DNA from: Marinobacter sp. F4218
GTDB taxonomy: Bacteria; Pseudomonadota; Gammaproteobacteria; Pseudomonadales; Oleiphilaceae
DNA length: 64,000 nt
Reading direction: 5' to 3'
NCBI RefSeq assembly: GCF_019443085.1
Contig: NZ_JAHZIL010000003.1
Coordinates: 1,674,001-1,738,000, forward strand
The notes under the pieces: generated by a model
Told to the model about the DNA's origin: nothing
The model's database searches: none
What the model saw: the letters and a program-made list of their open reading frames with translations, nothing else
Position numbers and translations under genes: made by a program
Shown: piece after piece, positions 18,794 to 28,556 of the stretch
How positions within the stretch are numbered: position 1 is the first letter of the stretch
How the letters are laid out: each line of letters begins with the position of its first letter

Positions 18794-20788
18794 ATGGCTA
18801 TAACTCGCGCTTGGCGCCCACTGGCGGTGGTCGCCCTGTCTGCATCACTTGCGACTCACGCATTGGCAGACGAACAACACGTTTCGGACGGCAGTAAAGC
18901 CGACAACAAGAACCTACTACACGATTCGCCACTGCCGGATGGCCACATTCCGGCCAATGTAAACTACGGTTTCGAAGTCATCGGCCGCGATACGCTCGCT
19001 GGCATTTCCAACGGTCTTTATACAGACGTCTGGGCACATGACGGCTACGCCTATATCGGCACCTTCCAGGAGCCCGACTGCACCCGTGCCGGTGTCTTCA
19101 TTTCAGACATCCGTGACCCGGCCAATCCAGTCACGGTCGGCATGATCAAATCCCCGCCGGATACCCGGATCAATGACGTCAAGGTGACCCAGGTTGGTGA
19201 CCGGGATGTGCTGATCCACTCCCTGGAACCTTGCGGCCTCATCAATGGCAACGGCACGAGACAACGAGGCCAGTCCGGGATCGCCCTCTGGGATGTCACC
19301 AATCCGGCGCAACCCCACCCACTGAAACAGAACTTTCTCGATTTTCCGGTTCACAACGTTTTTCCGTGGACCACAGCAAGCGGCAACACCTACCTGCTGA
19401 TCGTCGATGACGTCGCCCTCGACGACCTCAAAATCGCCGATATCACCAAGCCTCAATCGCCCGAGCTGATCACCACCACGGGGATTGAGACCTGGCTTGC
19501 CACCAACCCGGAGATCACCAACGACGGCCAGCTGTTTATGGGTAGCTTCGGCGCCCCGTTGCTTCACGACATCTGGGTCAACGACATGGACCCGGGGCCA
19601 GGTGAAAATTGGCAGGCGGTGCTCTCCTACTGGGACGCCGGATTTGTCACGCTCGACATCAATGATCCCTATAACCCGGTGTTTCTGGGTGATTCCACCT
19701 ATCCAGATCCGGACCCTGTAAACGGTACCTCCCCGCCGGAAGGCAACGCCCACGCAGCTGTCTTTGCTGGCCCCAACTTTGACAAGATCTTTGCGGGCGA
19801 CGAGGACTTCGATTCCCTGTTCACTGCAATCACCGCCGATGGTGAGTCCTACCGGGCCAGTCAGGGCAGCGATGTGCCCCAGATCGGACCGGGCGCGGAT
19901 ATTACGGAGCTGACGGAACAAACCGCGTTTGTCGGCCTGGCCTGCGGTGACACCCTGACACCAGCCGCCGAAGTGGGCGCAAGCATTGCCCTGATCGAAC
20001 GCGGGGCCTGTGCCTTTACCCTGAAAGCCCAGACCATTGAGGCCGCCGGCTACAGCGCGGGCATCGTCTTCAACTCGGCAGCACCTGGCAACTGCGAAGC
20101 GTCGGTTTCGATGCTGGTGGAGGCGAACATCCCGATGCTGTTCGTGCCGCGTTCCTCGGGCTTTGCGATCCTCGGCATCGATGGCTACGACCCGAATCTC
20201 TGCCCCGATGGGGAGGGCTCCAACCCGGCACTGCCTGCTCCCGCGTCACTGGGATTGGTGGCTACGCTGGGCGCCGTCTTTGATGGCTGGGGCTATTTCC
20301 ACACCCTGAACAACACTTCAACCCAGGTCAGGGTCCCACTCGGTATGGACGGCGAGACCGTCACCGTGGATTACCTCGGTGAGATGGGCTACTACGCTCC
20401 GGCCGAAGCCACGGATCCGGCACTGGCCTCAGGCGCCGGCGACCTGACCATGCACAACCTGGAGATCGATCCGGCAAATCCGGACCGCACCTTCATCAGC
20501 TGGTATTCTCTGGGCATGCGAGCTGTGGAGTGGCGCCCTGGCCACCTGCATGACAACAGCAAGGGCGAAGGCGTCGTGTCCTGGAACATGCACGAAGTCG
20601 GGCGCTTTATTGCGGGCGAGGAATACGGCGAAGCCGCCGGCTCCAATTTCTGGGGTGTTCATGTCACGGAAGTGGACGGTGAGCAGTACATCCTGGGCAC
20701 TGACCGCAACACCGGGCTGTGGATCTTCCAGTGGACCTGTGAAGATGCCACCGACGTGCTTTACTGCAACGGACCGGCAACGCCCTAA
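18794..20788 (+). CDS. Secreted LVIVD-repeat protein with inserted PA domain
   Basis: From ATG 18794 (AGGGA eight bases upstream; an ATG at 18764 is open but less likely) the protein has 664 residues with a signal peptide ending ALA. LVIVD-type beta-propeller repeats are seen before and after the middle: YAYIGTFQEPDCTRAGVFIS, GIALWDVTNPAQP, FVTLDINDPYNPVFLGD, RNTGLWIFQW. A protease-associated (PA) domain is inserted at about 380-500 (IALIERGACAFTLKAQTIEAAGYSAGIVF). Four or more cysteines suggest disulphides. Known LVIVD proteins are exported and mostly uncharacterised; the PA insertion suggests protein or ligand binding outside the cell. No protease motif was seen. Confidence 0.82.
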   Translation: MAITRAWRPLAVVALSASLATHALADEQHVSDGSKADNKNLLHDSPLPDGHIPANVNYGFEVIGRDTLAGISNGLYTDVWAHDGYAYIGTFQEPDCTRAGVFISDIRDPANPVTVGMIKSPPDTRINDVKVTQVGDRDVLIHSLEPCGLINGNGTRQRGQSGIALWDVTNPAQPHPLKQNFLDFPVHNVFPWTTASGNTYLLIVDDVALDDLKIADITKPQSPELITTTGIETWLATNPEITNDGQLFMGSFGAPLLHDIWVNDMDPGPGENWQAVLSYWDAGFVTLDINDPYNPVFLGDSTYPDPDPVNGTSPPEGNAHAAVFAGPNFDKIFAGDEDFDSLFTAITADGESYRASQGSDVPQIGPGADITELTEQTAFVGLACGDTLTPAAEVGASIALIERGACAFTLKAQTIEAAGYSAGIVFNSAAPGNCEASVSMLVEANIPMLFVPRSSGFAILGIDGYDPNLCPDGEGSNPALPAPASLGLVATLGAVFDGWGYFHTLNNTSTQVRVPLGMDGETVTVDYLGEMGYYAPAEATDPALASGAGDLTMHNLEIDPANPDRTFISWYSLGMRAVEWRPGHLHDNSKGEGVVSWNMHEVGRFIAGEEYGEAAGSNFWGVHVTEVDGEQYILGTDRNTGLWIFQWTCEDATDVLYCNGPATP

Positions 20789-20800
20789 TCCATAGACCAC

Positions 20801-20827
20801 TCCCGGGCGGTGCAACGCCGCCCGGGA
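20801..20827. terminator. Bidirectional terminator between convergent genes
   Basis: TCCCGGGCGG and CCGCCCGGGA form a perfect 10-bp stem with a seven-base loop, placed between the stop of the LVIVD gene and the stop of the zincin-like gene at 20828. T-tails are short on both sides. Confidence 0.7.
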
Positions 20828-21403
20828 TTATCGAGGCGAAGCCTCCAGCATCCGCAGAGTTTTCTCATCGACATCCAGTTGCCTCATCCCGTCGGGCACC
20901 CCGTTTTGCTCAAGCCACTTCAGCTGCGCCCTGAGTGCTTCGGCCTCCATGGCAGGCTTTGAACCCCTGAGGTTGGGAGGCAGGTTTTGCACCTGAAAAT
21001 GGTGCATAAGCTCGTGCAGGAGGTAACTGTTGTCCAGGAGACTGTCGGAATCAAAGCTGGTATTCAGGTAAATCACCACCGATCGGGCATCATAGGCCCC
21101 TCGAATACTGGGCAGAAGGTCATGGGAGAAGCCCGGGAAGCTCAGCTCTGCCAGCTCAATCTGGGTTTTGAACTCGATGTCCGGCAGCTCGGTTTCCGAA
21201 AACCGGGTTTGCCCGATGATCCAGTCGCTCAACGTGTCGGCCAAAGCGGATAACTCAGGCGCCCGAGCATTGTGAGGCTCGGCCTTGGCACCGGCTACCG
21301 GTACCAGAATCACCACCAACCACAGTAAAAACACCCAAACGGTGATCGCCGATTGGCTGGCCGCATCAGACTGCACCGGTGCGTTAGCCCTGCCCAGTAA
21401 CAT
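20828..21403 (-). CDS. Exported zincin-like protein with HELMHH motif (DUF6647-like)
   Basis: From ATG 21403 (AAGGGA seven bases upstream) the protein has 191 residues; the upstream 38 codons look spurious. It has a transmembrane or signal segment (about residues 18-40, ITVWVFLLWLVVILVPVAGA). The mature domain contains LLDNSYLLHELMHHFQVQN, in which HELMH fits the HExxH zinc motif and a Glu/Met-rich helix follows (PAMEAEALRAQLKWLEQNG). Such small proteins are probably periplasmic or membrane-tethered metallopeptidase relatives. A third zinc ligand is not certain; the Glu in MEAEA is a candidate. Confidence 0.75.
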   Translation of the reverse strand: MLLGRANAPVQSDAASQSAITVWVFLLWLVVILVPVAGAKAEPHNARAPELSALADTLSDWIIGQTRFSETELPDIEFKTQIELAELSFPGFSHDLLPSIRGAYDARSVVIYLNTSFDSDSLLDNSYLLHELMHHFQVQNLPPNLRGSKPAMEAEALRAQLKWLEQNGVPDGMRQLDVDEKTLRMLEASPR

Positions 21404-21540
21404 GAGGAATCCCTTCCACAAGGTGTTGTCGTGGATGGTGGTCTGTCCTGAAAGGCTAGCACATGACTGGCGGTACAGGGTGACAGCCCGACAATGCGAG
21501 GCGCCTCTTCTCCGCAAGCCGCTCTGACCAATCCCCCTAA

Positions 21541-21771
21541 TCAGGAGGCATGGGTGCCCGGGTCACAGCAGCCAACCCCCTGCTGCATTGGCGGGCAGAC
21601 AACCGTGCCGTACGAGCAGAAAACACAGCAGTCACCTTCCTTCGGCTTCAGCAATGCCTTGCAGGCCTCGCACTCGTAGAAGTACTGGCACGCGTCTGTC
21701 GGCATCACTTCCATTTTCTGATGACCACACTCGGGACAGGTAAGGGTGGATTCCAGAATCACCTCGGCCAT
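21541..21771 (-). CDS. GDCCVxC-domain small cysteine-rich protein
   Basis: A 76-residue protein from ATG 21771; the longer open frame upstream is not protein-like. It has a CPECGHQ zinc-knuckle start, a CEAC pair and the family signature GDCCVFCSYGTVVCPPMQ, with eleven cysteines in all. Families with this GDCCVxC signature often contain selenoprotein members; here the position is ordinary cysteine. They are frequently found beside mercury or metal resistance genes, but none lies here. Metal binding or thiol chemistry is likely; the exact role is unknown. Confidence 0.8.
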   Translation of the reverse strand: MAEVILESTLTCPECGHQKMEVMPTDACQYFYECEACKALLKPKEGDCCVFCSYGTVVCPPMQQGVGCCDPGTHAS

Positions 21772-21883
21772 GTTTGTCTCCTTGGGGCAGCCTGTGCGAC
21801 CGCTTTGAGTGTCCGAAGAACAATCAGATTTATTGCACCATACCACGGCGGCAGGTACCAAGGCCGACACCCCTCGAGTGCCT

Positions 21884-23485
21884 CTAGGTGGGCAGCCCAG
21901 CCAGCAAGCCCCCTTTTTGCAATAACGCCATTTCGGCCCGACTGGCAAAGCAGGCGATCTCCCTCTGGCCCAGAGTCGGCCGGATACGACGGGCATCGCT
22001 CAAGGCATCGACTGCCCGTGGGATGTTGCCGTCGTGAATGTGGGCAATGGCGAGCACTACTCTGGGCAGGAAAATCCGGTCATCACAACGACAGGCATCA
22101 CTGGCGGTCCGAATCGCGTTGTCGATCTGGCCGAAATTGAGCATTCCCCTGGCAAGCAACGCGCCCCAGGCCGAGCGCCGATTATCACGCGGGCTGATCT
22201 TCATGCCCCGGAGCATAAAATCGATGCCCTGAACATCGCCCTGGCGAATCATGGCAGCCCCCAGTGCGGCCGTCGCCTGGGCATTACTCGGATCCAGTTC
22301 CACGGCGCGACGTAACATGCCGACGCCCCGTTGCAGGTCCCCCATATCGGCAAACGCACAGCCGGCATAGCCCAGGACATCGGTGTCCTGGCCGTCCAGA
22401 GCCACGGCTTTTTCAGCTGCCTGGGCGGCCTCAATGAGCCATTCGTGCCCACGGATGAGCCCCACCAGATGACCAATGGCGATAATCAGAGCCAGATAGG
22501 CGTGGGCAAACGCGAGTTCCGGATCCCGCTGGATCGCTTGTCGCAGGAGGTTGGCAGCTTCGGTGAAACTTTCCTCACTCCAGCCTTTTTGGCCAAGAAT
22601 GGCGTGCCCCTGGCGATACAGGGCCCAGGCACCCAGATCCACCGTGCGTCGCTTTCGGAGCTGGCTCAATTCAGCCCGATTGAGTTCGGGCTCAATTCGG
22701 CTCACGATCTCGCGCACCACCTCCTCTTCCAGCGCGTTCAGGCTTTCGGCCGGAATCAGTTTCCGGTCCGACCAGAGCATGCTGCCGCTCGCCGCGTCCA
22801 GGAGCTGGACCCCGACCCGCAGATTGTCCCCCATGGCCCACACCGAGCCTTCAATGACGTAGTCCACCCCCAGCTCTCTTGCGATGTGCTGAATGCTCAC
22901 TTCCCGCGGGTGGTACTGGGACGCAGTATTGCGAGACAGCACAAGAAAACCGGGAATGCGGGCCAGGTGAATACTGATGTCTTCACTGAGCACTTCCGCA
23001 ATCCAGGCGGTCTGGTCAATGCCCACGCCGTGAGAGAACGGAAGCACCGCCAGCACGGGCTGCTCTTTCTCCCGTTCATTGCGGGACGAAAACAGGCAGG
23101 CGGCGGCCAGCTCCTGATGCGCCTCGGCAGCGCTCTGCTGCATGGCATCTGACTCAGAGTCCGGGGCAAGGGGATCGGGGGCATCAATGTCGGCCACAAA
23201 GCGATAGCCCCGACGATTGAAGGTGGCAATGAAGCCCTGTGTCTGCCCGTTATCCCCCAGGGCCTGGCGGGCAGCTTTGACGGCACTGCTCAGAGCGGAT
23301 TCGCTGACAACCTTGCCCGTCCAAAGCTGGTCCAGCAGCTCCGTCCGGCTGACGATACGGTCGCGGTGAGTCACCAGATAGGTCAGCAAATCGAAGACAA
23401 GCGGCTCCAGGGGCTGGGCTACGCCGGCACGACGCAGCTGGAGCTGATGGGTGTCCAACTGAAAATCAGAAAAACTGAAAATCAT
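21884..23485 (-). CDS. CadC-like winged-helix regulator with TolB-like and TPR domains
   Basis: A 533-residue cytoplasmic protein. An OmpR/PhoB-type winged helix spans about 1-100 (FQLDTHQLQLRRAG, VVSESALSSAVKAARQALGD, FNRRGYRFVADI). A central domain resembling the TolB-like N-terminal part of adenylate-cyclase-type regulators follows (VLPFSHGVGIDQTAWIAEVL, GVDYVIEGSVWAMGDNLRVG). The C-terminal half is TPR-like (ALYRQGHAILGQKGWSEES, KAVALDGQDTDVLGYAGC, AVELDPSNAQATAALGAAMI). No membrane helix is visible, so it is not a membrane-anchored CadC. It is divergent from the tautomerase gene with 177 bases between starts, a likely regulatory target region. Confidence 0.87.
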   Translation of the reverse strand: MIFSFSDFQLDTHQLQLRRAGVAQPLEPLVFDLLTYLVTHRDRIVSRTELLDQLWTGKVVSESALSSAVKAARQALGDNGQTQGFIATFNRRGYRFVADIDAPDPLAPDSESDAMQQSAAEAHQELAAACLFSSRNEREKEQPVLAVLPFSHGVGIDQTAWIAEVLSEDISIHLARIPGFLVLSRNTASQYHPREVSIQHIARELGVDYVIEGSVWAMGDNLRVGVQLLDAASGSMLWSDRKLIPAESLNALEEEVVREIVSRIEPELNRAELSQLRKRRTVDLGAWALYRQGHAILGQKGWSEESFTEAANLLRQAIQRDPELAFAHAYLALIIAIGHLVGLIRGHEWLIEAAQAAEKAVALDGQDTDVLGYAGCAFADMGDLQRGVGMLRRAVELDPSNAQATAALGAAMIRQGDVQGIDFMLRGMKISPRDNRRSAWGALLARGMLNFGQIDNAIRTASDACRCDDRIFLPRVVLAIAHIHDGNIPRAVDALSDARRIRPTLGQREIACFASRAEMALLQKGGLLAGLPT

Positions 23486-23662
23486 GGATCGAGTCCGCTA
23501 TGACTAGCTGTTTATAAAATTAGCAGACAACACCCCGAGATTCTCCACATATTCCCCACACTCACCCCAAGTATGGTCCGGGGCAACCCCGTAGACTGAT
23601 CTCAAGTTGTTTCACACGCCGCCCATCACGGGAGGCTTTCAACCAGAGCAAGGAGAACGACC

Positions 23663-23884
23663 ATGCCATTAGTCACCATCAACCTGATCGAGAACGTATT
23701 CGACAAGACACAGAAGCAGGAGATGATCGCGAAAGTCACCGACGCCATGGTGGGTATTGAGGGCGAAGCCATGCGAGGTCTGACCTGGGTAGTCATCAAA
23801 GAAGTCAGCGAGGGGGAATGGGGAATCGGAGGAAAACCCCTCAGCAGTGACGATGTCCACCAAATCCAGGCGGCAGCGGGTTAA
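23663..23884 (+). CDS. 4-oxalocrotonate tautomerase family protein
   Basis: A 73-residue protein starting MPLVTINLIENVF; Met removal exposes the catalytic Pro1 required by this superfamily. Length, the amphipathic helix (DKTQKQEMIAKVTDAMVGI) and the beta-strand LTWVVIKEV are typical of 4-OT subunits. A GAGCAAGGAGAA ribosome site precedes the ATG. Known members enol-keto isomerise small organic acids; the substrate is unknown. The position opposite the CadC-like regulator suggests it is that regulator's target. Confidence 0.88.
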   Translation: MPLVTINLIENVFDKTQKQEMIAKVTDAMVGIEGEAMRGLTWVVIKEVSEGEWGIGGKPLSSDDVHQIQAAAG

Positions 23885-23928
23885 GATCGAGTAAGAACGA
23901 GAGGGGCCGGTCACTCGACCGGCCCCTG

Positions 23929-24213
23929 TCAGCCGAGACGGGAAACACCCTCAATCTCTGCCACGGTTTTCGCATCCGCGCGCTCGATAATTTTCACCAG
24001 AGTTGACTGGATCATTTCATCCTCCCGGGCATCCCTGTCACTGGCAAACGTTTGCTTCTCGGGCTCGGCGTTTTCTTCCGAAATGAATGAAATAACGACT
24101 TCCGTTGCCGTATCCGGCGTTTTGCCGAAGTACTCCAGCGAGATCAGCGGATACCCGTGAAAGCCTTTCTTAACCTGCTTTGCGATGCGTTTTTTTGCTT
24201 TATCCACATTCAT
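23929..24213 (-). CDS. Small soluble protein of unknown function
   Basis: A 94-residue protein from ATG 24213, opening MNVDKAKKRIAKQVKKGFHG (basic, helical) and continuing YPLISLEYFGKTPDTATEVV with a beta-rich middle and an acidic helical C terminus. The open frame extends further upstream but is not protein-like there. It converges on the tautomerase gene. No family recognised; the basic N terminus could bind nucleic acid, but this is speculation. Confidence 0.6.
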   Translation of the reverse strand: MNVDKAKKRIAKQVKKGFHGYPLISLEYFGKTPDTATEVVISFISEENAEPEKQTFASDRDAREDEMIQSTLVKIIERADAKTVAEIEGVSRLG

Positions 24214-24624
24214 AACTGGGGCCTGATGGTCGCCAAAATGGTAAGGAAGGAGCGCTCGGCATCCGCGATAGCTTGCCCGACATCTGCTGCTCCATGAGCG
24301 CGCTGAAGTCAAAGTTAGCGGCTTTCCGCACCGGCGGATACTCCCAAAACGATAAATAAAGTGTCCAGCGGCGCAACCCAACAGCCCCGAAATAACGCAC
24401 AGGCTGCATGGCCGCACTGTTATGGCACCACACAGGCCGGTTGTGTTGAAAATAACCAGCATCTTCGGACTGGCCACACGTCCTTGTTTTCAGGACACTA
24501 TTTGTACAATTCATGAACAAAACCCGCACCCGAAGGCCGAAGCCCGGTACAAAACCTGCAAGTACTGCTGTCAGAGTCCTCAGATTCAGGACCAACGGAA
24601 ATACTCAGACAGGAGTGCACCACC
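24214..24624. other. Intergenic, about 410 bases upstream of the glucosylglycerol locus
   Basis: Long non-coding stretch between divergent genes. A TACAAT hexamer at 24505-24510 could be a -10 element for the glucosylglycerol operon, but no convincing -35 was found at the right distance. The reading frames crossing it are not protein-like. Osmotic control elements would be expected here by function. Confidence 0.4.
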
Positions 24625-26898
24625 ATGCTGCTCGCCACCGATCTGGACGGAACTTTTCTCGCCGGTGATCCGGACCATCGCCTCAGGCTTTACCAGTTGA
24701 TCGCGGCCCACCCGGAAATCCAGCTGGTCTTCGTGACCGGTCGGGGGCTGGAATCGGTATTGCCCCTGCTCTCCGACCCGACCATTCCGGAACCCGATTA
24801 CATCATCTGCGACGTGGGCTGCACCGTGGTCCACGGCGGCTCCCAACAGGCAATACAGCCGTTGCAGGGGAAAATCGACGAACTCTGGCCCGGAGAACAA
24901 TTGGTCGAGGCGGCCCTGACGTCCTTCGAGGGCCTGCAGCGCCAGGAGGTCCCCCAGGAAAGGCGTGTGTCCTACTTCTGCGACAGCGCCGCGGCAAGCG
25001 ACGGCCTTCGGGCCCACGTGGAAACCCTGTCCTGCGATGTCCTGTTCTCCGGGGGCAAGTACCTGGACATTCTGCCCCGGGGCGTCAACAAGGGCAGCAC
25101 CCTGAGCCGGCTGGTTGAGCACCTGGGGGCCGATCCGGAATCGGTTCTGGTCGCCGGCGATACCCTGAACGATCTGTCGATGTACCAGCAGAGTTTCAAA
25201 GGTGTGTGTGTCGGGTCTTCCGAGGGCGGCCTGCTGGAGGCCACCGAACACCAGGCGCGGGTGTTTCACGCAGATGCGAACGGCTGTGGCGGGATTCTGG
25301 AGGCTTTCGAACATTTCGGCTTTCTGGGTCATGCCGGCATAGACGCCGAGATCCCGGACACCATGCGCTCGGGTAAGTCGGACCTGGTGATCGTTTACCA
25401 TCGCCTGCCCTATGAAGAGGTGGTGGAGAATGGCGAACTGATCCGGCGCCGGCCGCGCTCGCCGAACGGCATCATCCCCACCCTGCTGAGTTTCTTTGCC
25501 GGCGGCAAGGCAGGGTCCTGGGTCGCCTGGTCCATTGACGATCCCGACCTTGGCCCGTTCCAGACCCACACCGAGGTGGACACCGGGCGCTACGAAAAGC
25601 TCGTGGCCGCCCGGGTGCCGTTAAGCGCTGAAGATGTCGACATCTTCTACAAACGGTTTTCAAAAGAGGCGTTCTGGCCGACCCTGCACACCTTCTGGGA
25701 GCGGGCCACCTTCCGGGATGACCACTGGCAGGTCTTCCTCAAGGTCAACAAGCTCTTTGCCGAACGCACCGCCGAGGAAGCCGCGGAAAACGCCGTGGTC
25801 TGGATTCACGATTACAACCTGTGGATGGTCCCCGCCTTCCTGCGGGAACTGCGCCCGGACGTGACCATCGCCTTTTTCCACCACACCTACTTCCCGTCCG
25901 CCGATGTGTTCAACGTGCTGCCCTGGCGGCGGGAAATCATCGGCAGCCTGCTGCAGTGCGACCACATCGGGTTCCATATTCCGAGGCAGGCCGAGAACTT
26001 CGTCGATGTGGCGCGGGGCGTCACGCCACTGGAGGTCACGGCGAAGGCAGGCTGCGCGCCACGCTTCCTGACCTACGGCTGTGCCGTGGGCCTGGACGAG
26101 ATGAGCGTCGAGATTACCGTGAACGACCGCAAGATTGGTCTCGGGGCCCACCCGGTCGGGCTCGACCTGAGCCGTGTTCGCAACGCTCTGGCCGATGACG
26201 ACGTCAAAGCCCGCATGGAAAGCCTCCGTGAGGAACTGACCGATATCCGGCTGATCCTGTCCGTGGAACGACTCGATTTCACCAAGGGCATTCTGGAAAA
26301 GCTGCACGCCTACGAGCGGATGCTCACCGAGAATCCGGAACTGGAAACCAAAGTCACCCTGATGATGGTGTGCGTACCCGCGGCCAAGGGGATGACCATC
26401 TACGAGGAACTGCTCTCGCAGATCGAACAGACCGTGGGCCGCATCAATGGCCAGTTTGCCCAGGTGGGCTGGACCCCGGTGCAGTTCTTCTTCCGGGCAC
26501 TGCCCTTCGAGGAACTGGTGGCCTATTACACCATGGCGGATGTGATGTGGATTACGCCGCTGCGGGATGGTCTGAACCTGGTCGCCAAGGAATACATCGC
26601 CACCCAGGGCCTCACCAAGGGCTGCGGCGTGCTGGTGCTCTCCGAGTTTGCCGGGGCCGCAGCCGAGCTCCGGGGCGCCATTCTGGCCAACCCCCACCAC
26701 CCCCAGGACCTGGCGGACACCTGCTACTACGCCCTGGCCATGAGTCCGGGCGAGGCCAGGAACCGGTTGAGCGAGGCCTTCGAAGCGGTCTGCCGCTATG
26801 ATATCGAATACTGGGGTCAGGAATTCATCGACGCGGTGGAACAGCGGCGCATCAGCAAGCTAAAGAAAGTCGTACCGCTGGGCCAGAGCGCGGCTTGA
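24625..26898 (+). CDS. Bifunctional glucosylglycerol-phosphate phosphatase/synthase
   Basis: A 757-residue fusion. Residues about 1-245 are a HAD hydrolase of the sucrose-phosphatase type: [20 protein letters not shown] (nucleophile Asp6, acid Asp8), [27 protein letters not shown] and [14 protein letters not shown]. Residues about 260-757 are a GT20 synthase related to trehalose-6-phosphate synthase and GgpS ([39 protein letters not shown]). Such phosphatase-synthase fusions (GgpPS) make the compatible solute glucosylglycerol from ADP-glucose and glycerol-3-phosphate. Trehalose synthesis is the alternative, but the phosphorylase next door argues for glucosylglycerol. AGGAG precedes the ATG. 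Cotranscribed with the next gene, 41 bases downstream. Confidence 0.9.
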   Translation: MLLATDLDGTFLAGDPDHRLRLYQLIAAHPEIQLVFVTGRGLESVLPLLSDPTIPEPDYIICDVGCTVVHGGSQQAIQPLQGKIDELWPGEQLVEAALTSFEGLQRQEVPQERRVSYFCDSAAASDGLRAHVETLSCDVLFSGGKYLDILPRGVNKGSTLSRLVEHLGADPESVLVAGDTLNDLSMYQQSFKGVCVGSSEGGLLEATEHQARVFHADANGCGGILEAFEHFGFLGHAGIDAEIPDTMRSGKSDLVIVYHRLPYEEVVENGELIRRRPRSPNGIIPTLLSFFAGGKAGSWVAWSIDDPDLGPFQTHTEVDTGRYEKLVAARVPLSAEDVDIFYKRFSKEAFWPTLHTFWERATFRDDHWQVFLKVNKLFAERTAEEAAENAVVWIHDYNLWMVPAFLRELRPDVTIAFFHHTYFPSADVFNVLPWRREIIGSLLQCDHIGFHIPRQAENFVDVARGVTPLEVTAKAGCAPRFLTYGCAVGLDEMSVEITVNDRKIGLGAHPVGLDLSRVRNALADDDVKARMESLREELTDIRLILSVERLDFTKGILEKLHAYERMLTENPELETKVTLMMVCVPAAKGMTIYEELLSQIEQTVGRINGQFAQVGWTPVQFFFRALPFEELVAYYTMADVMWITPLRDGLNLVAKEYIATQGLTKGCGVLVLSEFAGAAAELRGAILANPHHPQDLADTCYYALAMSPGEARNRLSEAFEAVCRYDIEYWGQEFIDAVEQRRISKLKKVVPLGQSAA

Positions 26899-26939
26899 TC
26901 GGTACTAATCCCCGGCAGTGATGACCCAGGAGTCCAACC

Positions 26940-28382
26940 ATGCTGCTCAAAAATGCAGTGCAGCTGATCTGTTACCCGAACCGGATTGGCAAGGATCTGA
27001 AAGATCTCCACACCGTGGTGGAGAAATACCTGCCGGAGGCAATCGGAGGGCTGCACATTCTGCCGTTTTTCCCGTCCAACGCGGACGGCGGTTTCTCGCC
27101 GCTGACGCACAAGGAGGTGGACCCGGCCTTCGGCACCTGGGACGACATCGAGGCGTTCACGCAGAAATACGACCTGTGCGTGGACCTGACCGTGAACCAT
27201 ATTTCCGACGAATCCCCGGAGTTCCGGGACTTCATTGCCAAGGGTTTCGATTCCGAGTACGCGGACCTGTTCGTGCACGTGGACAAGTTCGGCGAGATCT
27301 CCCCGGACGACATGGCCAAGATCCACATCCGCAAAGAGAAGGAACCGTTCCGGGAAGTTACCCTCGCGGATGGCACCAGGACCCGGGTGTGGTGCACCTT
27401 CACGGAACAGCAGATTGATCTCAATTACGAGTCCGACCTGGCCTACAACCTCATGGAAAGCTACATCGGCTTTCTGACCTCCAAAGGCGTAAACCTGCTC
27501 AGGCTGGACGCCTTCGGCTACACCACCAAGCGCATCGGCACCAGCTGCTTTCTGGTGGAGCCCGAGGTGTACCGGATCCTGGACTGGATCAACGAGGTGG
27601 CCCTGAAACACGGCGCCGAGTGCCTGCCGGAGGTGCACGACCACACGAGTTACCAGTACGCCATCAGCCGGCGCAACATGCACCCCTATGGATTTGCCCT
27701 GCCGCCCCTCCTGCTCTACTCGCTGCTGGATGCCAACAGCGTGTACCTGAAGAACTGGCTGCGCATGTGCCCGCGCAACATGGTGACGGTGCTGGATACC
27801 CACGACGGCATCTGCATACCGGATGTGGAGGGGGTGTTGCCGGACGAGAAAATCAGGGTCCTGATCGACAACATCGACGCCCGCAGTGCCGACCCGATCC
27901 TGCGCCGCTCGGCTGCCAACATCCATAGCGTGGGGGCCATCTACCAGCTCACCTGCACCTTCTACGACGCCCTGATGCAGAACGACGACGCCTACATTGC
28001 TGCCCGGGCGATCCAGTTCTTCACCCCCGGCATCCCGCAGGTCTATTACGTGGGGTTGCTGGCCGGCTGCAACGATCAGGAACTGATGGAGAAGACCGGC
28101 GAGCTGCGGGACATCAACCGGCACTATTACAGCCTCGAGGAAGTGGACCAGGACATGCAGAAGCCAGTAGTACAGCGCCTGCTGAGCCTGATGAAGTTCC
28201 GCAGCAATTACCCGGCCTTCGATGGCCACTTTGAGCTGAACTACTCCAACGACTCCAGCGTCGCCATGGCGTGGCGCCACGGCGACTATTACTGCCGCCT
28301 GTTCGTCGATCTGAACTTCAAGACCGTGAAGATCGAATACCGTGATGTGGAAAGCGGGGAGACGAAGCATCTCGTTTGCTAG
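26940..28382 (+). CDS. GH13_18 glucosylglycerol phosphorylase (sucrose-phosphorylase family)
   Basis: A 480-residue sucrose-phosphorylase-type enzyme. The GH13 catalytic triad is visible: nucleophile Asp190 in LLRLDAFGY, acid/base Glu231 in ECLPEVHDH and Asp289 in VTVLDTHDG. Conserved family segments GGLHILPFFPSNADGGFSP and DLTVNHIS are present. A GH13_18 enzyme specific for glucosylglycerol has been described from Marinobacter adhaerens; the gene neighbour here, a glucosylglycerol-phosphate synthase/phosphatase, supports the same activity: phosphorolysis of glucosylglycerol to glucose-1-phosphate and glycerol. Sucrose or other glucosides cannot be excluded from sequence alone. AGGAG lies seven bases before the ATG. 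Confidence 0.88.
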   Translation: MLLKNAVQLICYPNRIGKDLKDLHTVVEKYLPEAIGGLHILPFFPSNADGGFSPLTHKEVDPAFGTWDDIEAFTQKYDLCVDLTVNHISDESPEFRDFIAKGFDSEYADLFVHVDKFGEISPDDMAKIHIRKEKEPFREVTLADGTRTRVWCTFTEQQIDLNYESDLAYNLMESYIGFLTSKGVNLLRLDAFGYTTKRIGTSCFLVEPEVYRILDWINEVALKHGAECLPEVHDHTSYQYAISRRNMHPYGFALPPLLLYSLLDANSVYLKNWLRMCPRNMVTVLDTHDGICIPDVEGVLPDEKIRVLIDNIDARSADPILRRSAANIHSVGAIYQLTCTFYDALMQNDDAYIAARAIQFFTPGIPQVYYVGLLAGCNDQELMEKTGELRDINRHYYSLEEVDQDMQKPVVQRLLSLMKFRSNYPAFDGHFELNYSNDSSVAMAWRHGDYYCRLFVDLNFKTVKIEYRDVESGETKHLVC

Positions 28383-28556
28383 GGACCAGCTCCGTTTCAC
28401 CTGCCCCGTGCAGGCTCACACGCGCGCCTTGTTGCGTCGAACATTCCTGCCCGTTGATTGAAGCACAGGAAAAAGCGTTGAGTTGATCACCCCCTTGTCT
28501 GTGTCACTCACTGCGTTAGGCTGTGTGTAAATTGACCAGCGAGGTGAGTCACGATC

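Noticed and set aside
24200..24595. Minus-strand 131-codon frame upstream of the glucosylglycerol operon
   Set aside because: No ribosome site and sequence not protein-like; overlaps another spurious frame in the same non-coding stretch.
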